Below, piece after piece: positions 1 through 13,600 of a stretch of DNA of 64,000 nucleotides (position 1 is its first letter; every line of letters starts with the position of its first letter). The stretch spans positions 186,001 through 250,000 of the forward strand of contig WTXG01000001.1 of NCBI GenBank assembly GCA_022496185.1, in the 5' to 3' direction. The notes under the pieces were generated by a model. The model saw nothing but the letters and a program-made list of their open reading frames with translations, was not told the DNA's origin and did not search any database. This stretch comes from Multifurca ochricompacta (lineage: Eukaryota > Basidiomycota > Agaricomycetes > Russulales > Russulaceae). Position numbers and translations under genes: made by a program.

Positions 1-1418
1 AATAATTCATTCAACTCAACTATCACCTGAGTTCAGAACGTTGCAAGTTGAACCTTTTCTTTTTGAACCCCTAGAAAAAAACTCGCAAAACATCAAGTGT
101 CATAATGACCCCATAAACCTTTTATTTGCCATTCGCTTTGTTATCACGTCGTCGTCATCGCATGGACTTGAGTGAATAGAAGCTGCCTCCAAGTTCCCGA
201 AGGTCTAGAATAATCCTTACTTTTTATCTTACCATTGGAAATTCTGGTAAGTAGTCTCCTGTTTGTAAGACGAGGATGTTCGGACTTCACTGGGCACATG
301 CGCATGTTCATGTTCCGCATTGGCCTTGGTGAGGCTAATGATCACCGCGGGAGACGGAATGTGGACTCGATCCGATCAATCAATAACTTTTCAACCCGCC
401 CACCAACTTACTCATGCACTGCACGCCTCTTATGACAGGTCGTGTGAGGGCGAGAGAAGGGGGGGGGGGGGGTTTGAGGTCTCATGGATATCGGCAGTGA
501 CTCGGCAGGAGCACAAGTTAATTAAATGAGGGTTGAAGCGGAAATCGCCTTTCGCATTGCACAAGACACGAGATATTTTGTGGTTGGATGACGACCACTC
601 TTGTGCTGCCTGTCACCACCCACTGTCGCTGATGGCCAGCTGTGACTAAGCATCTGATGTAGCGTCATCACCCCCACCCCCATAAGGCTTCTGGCTTCTG
701 ATCTAATTATCTGTTTCTTTTACAGAGTGAAAGCATTACAGGTAGCCACGGCCAGGGAACCTTTGTATCATTTTCATACATACTATGACACCACCATATG
801 CAAGCCACCTTTATCCTCCGTGTGCTCAGGGCCACTTCCACCTCTTCGGATTCTAAAAGTGGGCCTTGTTGAAACTTGAGGCATACCCCATCCCACGAAC
901 CCCCATCCCTGCCTTGTGGCCAGGTCAGGCCCTTTGGTTATATGTTGATCCTTTTACATCCACCGGGTACTAAAACATCAGAAAAGAGTCAGTTAACCTT
1001 ATCGAGCGAGGCAATATCATTCGCTCCCTACGTGAGCACGGTATACAGTTTGATGTTGGCATCATAGGTGTTGGCATCATGTCACACACATTATGTCTCC
1101 TGTTTCGGAGTTGCCGACCGAACCTAAAAAGGCAAGTCATATTCCTATACTTGGCCTGATGCGGTAAATCCGAAGCCGTTTATATTGTTTTATATTTTAA
1201 TTAATGAAATTAATCTCGCTAAAAACGCTGTCACTAACACACTAACACTAACACTGACTTAAGAATTACTCAACAGACAACACCCGCTCCTGGAGGATAT
1301 AATATAAATAATTATCAGAGAGCCAAAAAAAAATAAAAAAATCCATGTGTTAATGCGTGTGTGAAAATTTAAATACCAAAAAAAAAGAATGAGAAGGGTG
1401 AGTTAGTCGTAAAAGGTA
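1..1418. other. gene-free flank
   Basis: No open frame here has a recognisable protein or a believable exon chain; the short frames are low-complexity and overlap in several phases. A run of about ten G lies near 461-472. A pyrimidine stretch ending in an acag acceptor-like site near 720 could be a leader intron of an unseen transcript, but nothing coding follows it. The last 200 bases are AT-rich and lie directly downstream of the BioF-like gene, so they probably hold its 3' UTR and poly(A) signals. Confidence 0.5.
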
Positions 1419-2985
1419 TTATCTCCTAAACAGTCCAAGAAGCGTGCGTCGGATGATTTTTATGATGAAACGTGGATCCAAGAAATTGGTATAGTACGCC
1501 TGAGCGCCATACCGCGCGATCAACATCTCGTGCACATGCGCGCTATGCGCCTCCTTTGCCGTGCGGCGGGCATACTCATCTTCTTCTCTTTTCGGGGGCG
1601 GTTGCTCTCCTGCCCACTGCAACAAGACCTCGATAAACTCACGAAGTTCATCCTCTGTGTTCTCCGCGTGCACGACGACGCGTATACGCTCCTGCCCACG
1701 TGGTACGGCTGGATACGGGATCGGCTGCGCGGCATAACCTTTGGCTTGCAGGAATGTGGCCAATTGCAACGGGCGGGAGGTCAAGATCGGGAAGATTGGC
1801 GTCGGAACAGGAAGTGCGCCAAAGTTTAAATGAGACTCCGGTAAGCGAAGTATACTCTTTGGCACCGGCTCTAGCGCGCTGAGCAGGAGATCGCTGAATT
1901 GCGTCGAGAGCTTGTGTAGTCTTTCGCGCAACTAGTGGTCAAATTCATGCATGAGATCAAATGAATAAACAATTTTTTTTATGAGGCGAGAAGTGACCTC
2001 GCTGCCACGTACCTGATCACCAACGGGGCTACCTATCGCGGAGAAGGAGCAGTCGATTGCGATGAGATTGATGTAGGGAAGGGACGTAGAGAATATGAAG
2101 GGCCTGGAATAGTTTATGAGATACGAGCGAACAGTTGGCGAGGTGAGAAGGACGGCTGCATAAATTAAGAATTCAGGACCAAAGGTACGCAACACAACAT
2201 GGCTGGACGGTATCACCTCCTGTTATCCCACGGGCCTTACCGAACGTGTGTAGCACCGTCTGCACGCGATCTTCGAGACCGAGTTCTGCTACAAGGCCCC
2301 GGCCATTGGAACCATAGATACCTGTCGAATGGGCTTCGTCGACGACCAGGTGCGCACATCCTGGGGGAACTCGCTGTTCAAGCACGGAAAGGAACTCCTT
2401 GAGAGGACAAAAGTCGCCATCCATGCTGTAGAGGCTTTCCACGGCCACGAAGAGGGTGGCTTTCCCTGCCGATATTTGCTGATGTTTGCTGATGACTTGT
2501 TCAAGGGTCGCCTCGAACGCAGCCACGGAGTTGTGAGAAAATGGGTATATGGCTCTGCGCGCGCGTGAAGTAGCCATGCCGTCTCTGCAGGACGCATGAA
2601 TGAGCTCGTCACATAGAATGGCGTCACCCTCTTGGGGCACGGAAGCAAAAAAAGCGACATTTGCGTCATAACCGGAGTTGAACAAAAGCGCTGCTGGAGC
2701 GTTGAAGAAGTGTTGAAGATAGTTCTCCAGGTTGATGTGCTCCGGGGTATTGCCAGCCACCAGACGAGAACCCCGCGAACCAAAAAGATTCCGGGTACCG
2801 TTGACTTGCTCTAAGAAGTTGTGTCGAAGTTGAGAATTTGTTGTAATAGAGAGGTAATCGTTTGAGAACAAATCTGGGGCGGACGAAGGGATGGGTGTGG
2901 AAAGGTCAGTGAAAGGCATGCCTTTCTTAGCTCGTAATGCATGGGCGTTCTGAAGAGCTGAGGCGAGCGGGGTTGAAGGTTGCAT
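1419..2985 (-). CDS. 8-amino-7-oxononanoate synthase-like PLP enzyme (BioF family)
   Basis: Alpha-oxoamine synthase family, fold-type I PLP enzyme; the closest sense is KAPA synthase, which joins pimeloyl-CoA (or ACP) and alanine in biotin synthesis. Three exons join cleanly: 2985-2217, 2155-2013 and 1931-1419 (introns 2156-2216 and 1932-2012, both GT-AG), giving 474 residues, near the usual family size plus a short tail. Visible family marks are the N-terminal FSNDYLSI, the GSRGSRLVAGN segment, VVDEAHSTGIYG (the PLP-ring aspartate and histidine) and HTFGKARG, which carries the Schiff-base lysine. The start at 2985 gives a natural N terminus of this family. No other biotin gene is nearby. 5-aminolevulinate synthase and serine palmitoyltransferase are related, but both are usually longer with a transit peptide or membrane segment that I do not see. 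Confidence 0.85.
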
Positions 2986-3934
2986 ATTGTTCGGTGAGGG
3001 AGAGGTAATGGGTACCGTTGCGAGAGGGCCCAGCTTTATATCAGGTTTGTCCCAAGTGCAAATACGTTGCCGTTGTAAGTCAAATAATGGGATGTAAAAT
3101 TAGGCCGTTCACAGGCCGTTCACAGGCCGTTCACATTCGTTCTCACATTGGGTTCATGGGATATGTTTGAACTGAGTGAGCTGTGCAATATGGAGAATGA
3201 ATCAAGGCGCCCCGATGTACGGCGGTTCTTGATTGACATCAGAGTCGTCGCCAAACGTGAGCAGTCGCCCTGGCTGGATTCAGGTACAGCAGTCCTAGTT
3301 TTGATATTGGCGAATTATTATCAAAGGTGAACACAAGTTCGGAAACTGAGGATGGGGAGATTGAGGAAGACGATTTCACCTCATCAGACAAAGACAAAAG
3401 AGAACCTCGTGACTCACATCAACACATGTACTACTACTATACGCTTCTAATCATTAGTCCTGATCCTGATTGAAAGTTAACACACACACTTATACGTGTA
3501 TTGGAGTAAGAGGGATGGATGCTATCAACAAATAGAGCAGATCCTGTCCACCATGAGAATATTCCATAACAATACACGTACACGTATCAACCGCTGTAAG
3601 TCTGTAACTGATTAAAGATGTAAAGACCGGTGAGCGCTGCTGTAGTTGATCACTGGCTGTGGCGTATACGGAAACGTGTACTAACACAAATGATGAAGAT
3701 GAAGATGAAGTTGCGATGATTATACGTATCACCCATGACTCTGACCGGTGGAGTTGTTCCATCCAGTTCACTAGAGCGCTGAGCCCAACCCGACCACTGT
3801 TGACCCGTTGACCCCCCGTCGCCTCCTCCGCCACGCCATTCAACCAGTCATCATCGTCCTTCTCATGTCGTTATTCTGAAGTTCTTTTTATCTTTCTTAT
3901 CGTCGGTCTTAGACACCACTCGACATAAATAATA
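2986..3934. other. divergent intergenic region, BioF-like / RGP1
   Basis: This 949-bp gap separates two divergent start codons, so it should hold both promoters. It contains three perfect tandem copies of an 11-mer (aggccgttcac) at 3102-3134. The open frames inside (for example 3490-3843 minus) have no family resemblance and I treat them as chance. Confidence 0.5.
3102..3134. repeat. 11-bp tandem repeat, three copies
   Basis: The unit aggccgttcac occurs three times head to tail with no mismatch, about 120 bp upstream of the BioF-like start codon. It could be a small array of factor-binding sites or a chance minisatellite; the sequence alone cannot tell. Confidence 0.8.
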
Positions 3935-6851
3935 ATGTCTGCAGTGCAAGACACTGACACTGCTCTCCGTATCGTGGTCACACCCTCGCAGTCTTCTTAT
4001 TTCGCGGGCGAACCCCTTACTGTAACTATTACCATCGCCAATACACGCTCGCCCCAAGCGCAGGTCGCGCCGCCACGCTCGACACATAAGCGCAATGCGC
4101 ACTCCGTCAGTTCTGCCAGGCTTGCACGGCCACCCACCTCCCCTGGTCTGCCAAGGAATTCCCTAACCGCCCCACTCCGGCCAGCTCTTCCCAAAAGCTC
4201 CGCACCAACACGTAAAGGTTTGATCGGAACCACACCACCAGATAATGGACCACCCGACGAGAGTAGTTCATCAGAGAAACGAATTTCAACCAGATCGCTT
4301 TCCGTCGACATTCCCTCTCACGAGCTTCCCAACTCTTTTTATGATGACACCAAAGTGTCGCTGCTTCGTGCCGCCCGCCGTGCAGGTGAGCATTCTTCAT
4401 CGCGTCACGACAGACACCCAGCTCAAGGTCGTTAGGTCAAAGCTCGCCTCGCACGCCTTCACCACTTGCTCGTACATCCTCCGCCCCTGTGCCTCCAAAT
4501 CACCCGCACGCTCGAAAAGCCTCCATAGTTGAGGGCCCGGTCCACATCCCTCAGAGTGCCTCAGCCTCTTCTTTTGCGCTCTCACTCGACCCTATAGCTG
4601 AGAGCATGTCTCCCATCCCACCTACACCTACGTTCCCTTCACCCGCCCCTACACCATCCCCCTTTACTTCTCCCCACGCCATAGATCCTTTCAAATCCCC
4701 CTCTCATGCCTATCCCTTACCCACAAGCACTCAACACCCTCCGCAGGCCTTATTAGGGAACGGTCACCCTTCCTCATTCAGGTCCCTTCCAAGCGAAAAC
4801 ACAGAACTTGTCCTGTATGCATACGTACACCTCACAGGTTCGCTTTTCCTACTCCCTCCCCCTTCACTTGCTCGTCCTTCTGCGCTTGCTGCACTACAAC
4901 GACACAAGCGGGGCCCACGCGGCGGGGGCAGCATGAACATCGGCGTGGCATCGCCACCGCCCTCACGTGGTCACGAGCGACGTAGTGCGAGCATCGCCGG
5001 GAGCTTGTGGGGGCTTTTATCGTCACCTGCCTCGGCAGTTCTGAGCCCAGGCCACCGTGCGCGGGTGCCGTCGCAAGGTGGAGTTCCAGTTTCACCCAAC
5101 ACACGGATCTTTGCCAGTGCAGGGGCAAAAGTGGCAAGCCATGGGAAAGAAAGTATAGGACTGGGTCTGGGCGGAGTGGGCCTCGGTATGGGGGTGATAC
5201 AGGAAGGTGAAGATTGGGATCCCGACCAACCGATGCCAGTCTTCGAAGTACCACCATCTATGCTTGCTGTTGATTTGAGCCTTGGACCTGGAGAAGAACG
5301 CAGCTGTAAGTGCAGGACGTAGGAATACGTCTCATATGTTTCATCTAAACTAAACGCGCATGGCGTCCTAAGATACCTATACGGTGAATCTACCGTCGAA
5401 CCTACCACCAACTTATAGGGGTCGCACCATCAGGTTCTCTTACAATCTATCCATTGGTGCATGCCGAGCGACAGAAGGTACGCCAAGCAGCCAGAGCAGG
5501 GTAATGAAAGTACCGATACGTGTTTATAATCACGTTTCTGGTGAGCGCCTTTAACCACTATCACATCATGAGTCTGATGGGATCATCGACGCAGTTGACC
5601 AGCCGTCAAGATGGTACGACCTACTTTTGGGGTCAGCGGAGCAGGGTGGGAGGCTAGAAGAGAAAATAGAAGAGAAGCCACGAGGTTTGCTCAAATGTAT
5701 AAACCGCCAAAGTTGTCTTCTGCTTTCATTCGCTGATATTTCAAAAGCGTCGTCGCAGGCCAGCCCACCATCAGCTTCTCAGGGCTCTGTCAGTGATCTA
5801 CGCACGTGCGCCTTGCTACTCCTAGAGCCCGATTCTGCCGCGCTGCCCGCCCTTCCAGCAGCGCGCGCGATGATGGACGATCAGGAATCGCACGAATCTG
5901 AGAGCGGCCTGACGGGTTGCCGTGAGGCTGTCGAGGTCCTAACGCGTGTCTCCAGGAAGGTCTCCTACGACGTGAACAAAGACGGGATTAAAGTCGCCGT
6001 GCTCACATTCATGAAATCGGCCTGGCGGCTTGGCGAGACCGTTCTAGGTGTCGTCGAACTGAACGATCGCGAGGGGAGTGCACGCATACTCAAGGCGAGC
6101 ATGATTCTTTTTTTTTTTGCACTCGCACCTGATCGTACGGAGTTAACCATATTTCCTCGCCTTCCCTCGTACGTTTACATAGCTTTCGGCCATGCTTGAA
6201 GCGCACGAAACCCTTCCGTCCGAAATCGCCGCACCTCCAGATGCACGACATATGTCCTATATGCGCCGCGTGCACGCAGAGCACCACGCCTCCTTCATGC
6301 CCCAAACACTCCGCACGACGTTTGCGCTCGATATCCCCTCTGATGCCGCACCTGCATTCCGACTGTCACTTGGTGGTGCGTCATCCGAGGGTGGTCTGGC
6401 GTGGAAAGTGCGTCTCTGCCTCCTTGTGGCAGTTGCGACGCCAGACGCGCAGGTGCGCTGCATGGAGCGCGAGGGCCCGCGCGGGCAGTGGGGCAGTACC
6501 TGGATAGCAACGGACACCCTCGCTCCCCGCGAGCGGCTATCGAAGATTGTCGAGCCTGCGAGTGCACCGCACGCACCAAAGGCTCGGTCGACGTCACCAG
6601 CAACGCGTTCGTGGGCGTCATTCCTCGCATCCACGTTCTTGAGCGTATCCGAGGGCGCCTTTCACGACGGCGACGAGGAACCCCCGGACGAGAAGGACAG
6701 GGATGAGTTAGCGGAGGGCGAGGCGGATCTGGGAGGCGGAGAGGAGGGCTGGCGAGAGCTCGCTGTCGAGACTGTTGAGTGTGAGGTGCCAGTGATGGTG
6801 TGGCCTGGGAACACCGCATTCAGACCGGAGGACGTCGTATTCGATGTTTAG
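3935..6851 (+). CDS. RGP1: RGP1 family protein (Ric1-Rgp1 GEF subunit)
   Basis: Rgp1 pairs with Ric1 as the guanine-nucleotide exchange factor for the Rab Ypt6/Rab6 at the Golgi, in endosome-to-Golgi retrieval. I join five exons: 3935-4385, 4436-5305, 5373-5540, 5595-6094 and 6183-6851, which keep one frame for 885 residues. Family marks are the N-terminal arrestin-like strand (VVTPSQSSYFAGEPLTVTI), the central IRFSYNLSIGACRATEG, the WRLGETVLGVVELND segment and the C-terminal MPQTLRTTFALDIPSDAAP. The protein is longer than human RGP1 because of serine/proline-rich inserts around residues 50-330. The fourth intron has a GC donor. A 63-nt in-frame stretch (5685-5747) could be a further intron or coding. 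Confidence 0.88.
6095..6182 (+). other. GC-AG intron in RGP1
   Basis: The reading frame must jump from ...ARILK (ending 6094) to LSAMLEAHE (from 6183) to keep the Rgp1 domain. The only boundary that does so leaves an intron beginning gcgagc and ending catag. The exon side is AAG, which fits the strong exon pairing that GC donors need. Confidence 0.75.
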
Positions 6852-7157
6852 TTTATGGCCGCTTTTTTTATGAGAGATGATTCGAGAGTATAGATTCCCA
6901 GAATTGCAGTCTTCTCGGATGTCGTTCTTACCTCGGTGGAATTACTTATCAGTATTCAACGATATCCGAGCATTCAAAGAGCAATTGCGCGGTGGAAACT
7001 AAGGTTACAATACTGTTGTGAACGACTCGACAGGAACACTTTACAACGCCAACGCCAAAGGGACTATGAGATGATAGGAGACCTCGCCAAAAGGCTATCA
7101 AATCACATTCTATTGCGCTTGGTACGAGTCTTAACCATCTCCTGAGGTGCTCTGCTA
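6852..7157. other. convergent 3' region, RGP1 / CSN7
   Basis: About 300 bp between two stop codons on opposite strands. I see only T-rich and AT-rich tracts fitting two facing 3' ends. The 69-residue open frame near 6936 has no recognisable content. Confidence 0.5.
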
Positions 7158-8262
7158 TTAATAAGCCTTCAAGCGCTTAAGACGGTTCATAGAGAAAGGA
7201 GCCACGACATACTTTCTGTTCTTACTCCTGGAGGCCTCTGATCCCCCAGGCTCGTCAACATCCATCCAGTCCTCATCGCGCAGGTCCTTCCGTCCCGCAG
7301 CTCCGCCGGCGCTGCGCTTGTTCGCGTTCTGCTTTTCCCGTAGACGATCGGCTACCTCCTTGAGCGCCGAGTTGAGTGTCTCCTCATGTTCAGCATCCTC
7401 ACGCGCCTTGGTAGCGTTATGTTCCGCGAGAGAAACAAGTCTTGAGTCTAGCGCTTGAAGGAGCGTTGCCGTTGTCGAGGACCTTTCAAGATGGCTGGTA
7501 AGAAGAAGAAAAAAAAAGAGGGGGACGAGGGGTGGAAGCCAGCCAAGGGCGTTGGGATACTAACCAATTTTCCAAAGAAGCCAGAATGTCTGTAATGGCT
7601 TCTGGGGGCACGTCTCTTCCGATGGTGTATTCGACTTCAAACTGCTGCTCCTTCTGGTCGAGTTTACCGCGGATGATGTCAAGATAGATTGCATCAATGA
7701 TGAGATCCTCAAGCTGACGGATGGTGGGGATGTCTAGGTTCGTTTGAAGAAAGGAGTAAGGGATGACCTGTGTGTCCAGTCAAGTCTTAGGGACAAAACA
7801 AAGGAGAGTAAAAGCCAAACGGACGCGTTGCTGGACTGCATAGCTAAGAAGAGAAAGGTGCTTGAGCTTCGTCGTTTGTACTGATGATAACTCGGGTAAT
7901 GCCACCTTGTATTCTTTCCAAATACAATATTGTTAAGCTCGATGCAAGTCGAACGAGAATGAGATTATGGCGTCGTACGGAGGTAATCCTGATATGTCTT
8001 GTAAGTGAACACTTCAAGTAACGCATGGTGTGCTCGATATTGTTCACTTATTGTAAGCTGAAAGAGGTCATCAATCAACTCAGGATGTTTCAGATCGACT
8101 CACCTCCTTCACGTTTGGTGAATCGAGGAGTTCTGCAAAGAAGTAAACGCCGGGGGCAGATATGGCGTCCAAAACTAATTTTGCTGCTGCTGCACCCTTT
8201 GCAGACTTGGACATGAGCACAAAGGGCTCTAATTTTGTAGCCAGATGAGAACCAAGCTCCAT
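7158..8262 (-). CDS. CSN7: COP9 signalosome subunit 7 (PCI domain)
   Basis: CSN7 is a scaffold subunit of the COP9 signalosome, the deneddylase that removes Nedd8 from cullins. Exons in order: MELGSHLATKLEPFVLMSKS to NVKE, then LTISEQYRAHHALL to KTYQDYLQ, YKVALPELSSV to SYAVQQR, VIPYSFLQTNL to LASLENC, and a charged helical tail ending NRLKRLKAY. Introns are about 46-65 nt. The fourth exon carries the PCI winged helix (IRQLEDLIIDAIYLDIIRG then VEYTIGRDVPPEAI), typical of CSN7. The methionine at 8262 is chosen because homologues begin MEL-like; an in-frame upstream ATG exists but adds an unusual hydrophobic leader. It shares a 120-bp divergent promoter with the glutamyl-tRNA synthetase gene. 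Confidence 0.87.
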
Positions 8263-10504
<2,242 letters not shown>

Positions 10505-10624
10505 TTTAGCAATTGAGGAATATCGTGTTTTACATGTGTCCTTTCCCGTGGCGTAGATGCACTATGGTTACAGAAACGGTCTTAGAAAAGTAGACTAGAC
10601 AACAAGACAACGAAGATGCGGATG

Positions 10625-13600
10625 TTACAGAGACTCCCAACCACCGCTGTCAACTGTGCCTTCTAATTTCCGGGCAACCAAGGTCGGGATTCCGTGGTTT
10701 AGCCACGTTTTTCGGACTTCTTCCCAGCGAGCGGGATGCAAGAATTGTCGGCGTCCTCTTCTAAAAATACGTAACGTCAACAAGTGTGATGCATGAATGG
10801 CCATATCACCGAGGGAATGAACGAAAGCACTTACCGCATGGATGTATCGACTTCACCATGAATATCAAGGTACGGCGCGAGCGCAAAAGTGCCGTTGCCA
10901 GCATTTAAGTATAGTAAGCAACACCGCTTGACCAGGAAGTAAAGTCCAATCACGCCCCCGCACCTAGAAGATGGCAATATTTCATGCGAGCATGAGCAAA
11001 TAAGATTGAGTTGAGGTGGAAGTTGTCATGACTTACTCCCGCGTATGCATGTTACACTCCCCTTTGTCGCCATATTCCTTGTCAGTGCAACAATGGCTCT
11101 GGAAGCAGACCGCAGCCCCGCAAATCAAACAAATTGCGGCATCGAGCGGGAGTGTGTTGCAGCGTTTGCACGTCAGCGCTCTGTCCAACTCCCCAAACAG
11201 TGTGTCGAGCACGGTAGGCAGACGCGCGATGCGATAGATCGTCGGATTCTCGAGTATGATGCCGCAATTGAGCTGGGACGCCGCGTGTGAGTGCCCGTAG
11301 TGCGAGCACCAACCAGCAAGGCTGGTCTGCAGCGTGTCCTGCGACGGCAGATCCGCGAGGGGAGGGATGCCCAACATCGTGAGCAGGCGCGAGTACTCGC
11401 TCCGCTCGTTTCCGGCATTCGTAAGTGCAGGGGACGGAAATGCTACGGGTAGCACCGCGCGGACGAGGATGGCCGCTCGTCGCAGGAAGGGAAGCGTGAA
11501 GCAATACATGAGTTTCTCTATGCGCGCCTCACCATATGTCGTAAAGACGATTTCAGAGGCGTGCTCAACCACTGGTGAGTGGCGCACGACGGATGTGAAG
11601 AACATCCGCAGGTCACCAAAAATATTTTCGTGCGCGCGCTGGGTGGGTTGTTGTATGGGCCAGCTTCGAGTTTTGTTCAGTACATAGATGAGTCCGATCA
11701 CCGTGCGAGCGAGGAAGGCATAATACGAAGGATGAGGACATGGCGAAGCATCTCAGGGGCCACCGCAGCGGTCTCCACAACGATCGTGAATGGGTCGCGC
11801 AGGAGCAGGGGATATGATACTGGGTTCAATGTCGAAAGGCTCCATTCAGGTAGTAGACGCTTAATGATGGCCTGCCGCAATGCCTCCCTCCCTTCGTCTG
11901 GCCGACCTCTGAAAGGTACGACCGCGAGCTTACCCAGGCAAGTAATAAGCCCGCGCAGCATCCTTCCTTGAGATTCCGTAAGATTGTCCGCCACGGATCC
12001 GCCTGGGCTTCCCACACCACGTTGCGCGATCTCCAAGCACGCTATGGTGTAACCCACAAGGTCTTCAGGCAGGTATAGACCTGCGCCACGCTCACCAGCT
12101 TCGGGTTCCGGCCGGTCGCGTAAATGACGTGATTGCTGGGAAATGGCGCGGGCAATGTTCATCACGCTGTCGACCATCTTGTGCATAACCCATCGGGCCA
12201 GCGGTCTGCTGCCCGGAAGAACGAGACATAGCCCGGATCTTGTGCACCCCAGAATACGAGCTCCCCCGTCCCATTGCTGACAAGTAAAGAGTCCAACAGC
12301 GGATCAGACTTGGATTTCAGGATGCTGATGCCCGCCGCACGCGTCCAATCCGCAAACGGTAAAGTGTTCAACTGGATTGGCGACGGATGAGAGACTGGTA
12401 GGATGACATTTCCGAGACTTTTGCATAGTGGGCAGATATACTCTTTGCGCGGAATGCTTTCTGGATGATTTCGCGCGGCCTGTGTCCGATGGCGCTGACG
12501 AATGGAGAGGGTGTATGCATTGAAGCAATCGAGATGCATCAGATGACTGCAAATCGACGCGTGTAGGCCGAAGCGAGTATTCTGAGACGAGAATACCTCG
12601 AACGTTGTGACTTTGTGATCATGAAGCGCTTCCCCTCGTGGCGGGAACGTCGCACCAGCGGACGCCGGGGGACTCCGATCCAGCGAGTACGGAGAGGTCA
12701 TCACGTCGTTCATCAATCCACCGTTTCCATCGGGCTGCTTTCGTACGAGCTTGCTGGGCTGGACTAACCCTAACGCACCAAATGGTTTCGATGCGTTGAG
12801 CTCCTCCTGACACACGATACAAGTACCAAGGGACGCCGGCTCGTCTGCGTCAATGCTGTCTTCGTCCTCGTAGTCATCGTCGTCGTTAATATTGTTCACA
12901 AAGCTTGCTTGTTGCTCTTTCATCTGCCGCATAATAGCCTCCTGTCTTGCACGCGCAGCCCTCTTTTTTGCATCCTCGGGACCCTCGCCCGCCTCCGGTA
13001 GGACAACTCGTCGGCGCATGCGGACGGCTTCTGGCACGTGCTGAGTGAGCGCATTCAGGATCCAGTCGCAACGTGCTTTGTACGCGCGGTACAATTCGTG
13101 GTGTTCGAGTACGCAGAGCATATCAATGAGATTCTTGCCGTCTTCGAATGGTTTTGTCGCGGAGAGGTGACTGAACACGCCAGGCCGCTCCACCAAAGCA
13201 AGCATGATAAGTTGTAACGTCTGGTCGAGGATGGCTTCTCCCGAGGATGGTGTAGTACCCGAGACCTCGGTCAGCACGAGAATATTGAACACGGTATAGA
13301 ACAGGGCCTGCAAAAGTACCTCGGACTCGAACGCAGCAGTGAGCGCAGCGAATGGGCCGCCCGTGATGCCCAGTGGCCGGGGAACGATGACGGGGTCCTG
13401 CACACCGCGCTTCTTCCAGTGATTGCGCAATACCGTCTCGACCTCCTCACGCTTGTTTCGCGTGTAGTGGTAGAAGAACGGGTTAATTTCATCAAACGCC
13501 TCAGGCTTGAGTTCATACATGCCAGAGTCGGCTGTCGCCTCTGGCGCACGGAAGTTCGCGACTTCGCGCAGCATACGTTCGAAGCAAGCATCCTCGACGA

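Noticed and set aside
3490..3843. 117-codon minus-strand frame between BioF-like and RGP1
   Set aside because: No family motifs, low-complexity Ser and Val runs, and located in a double promoter.
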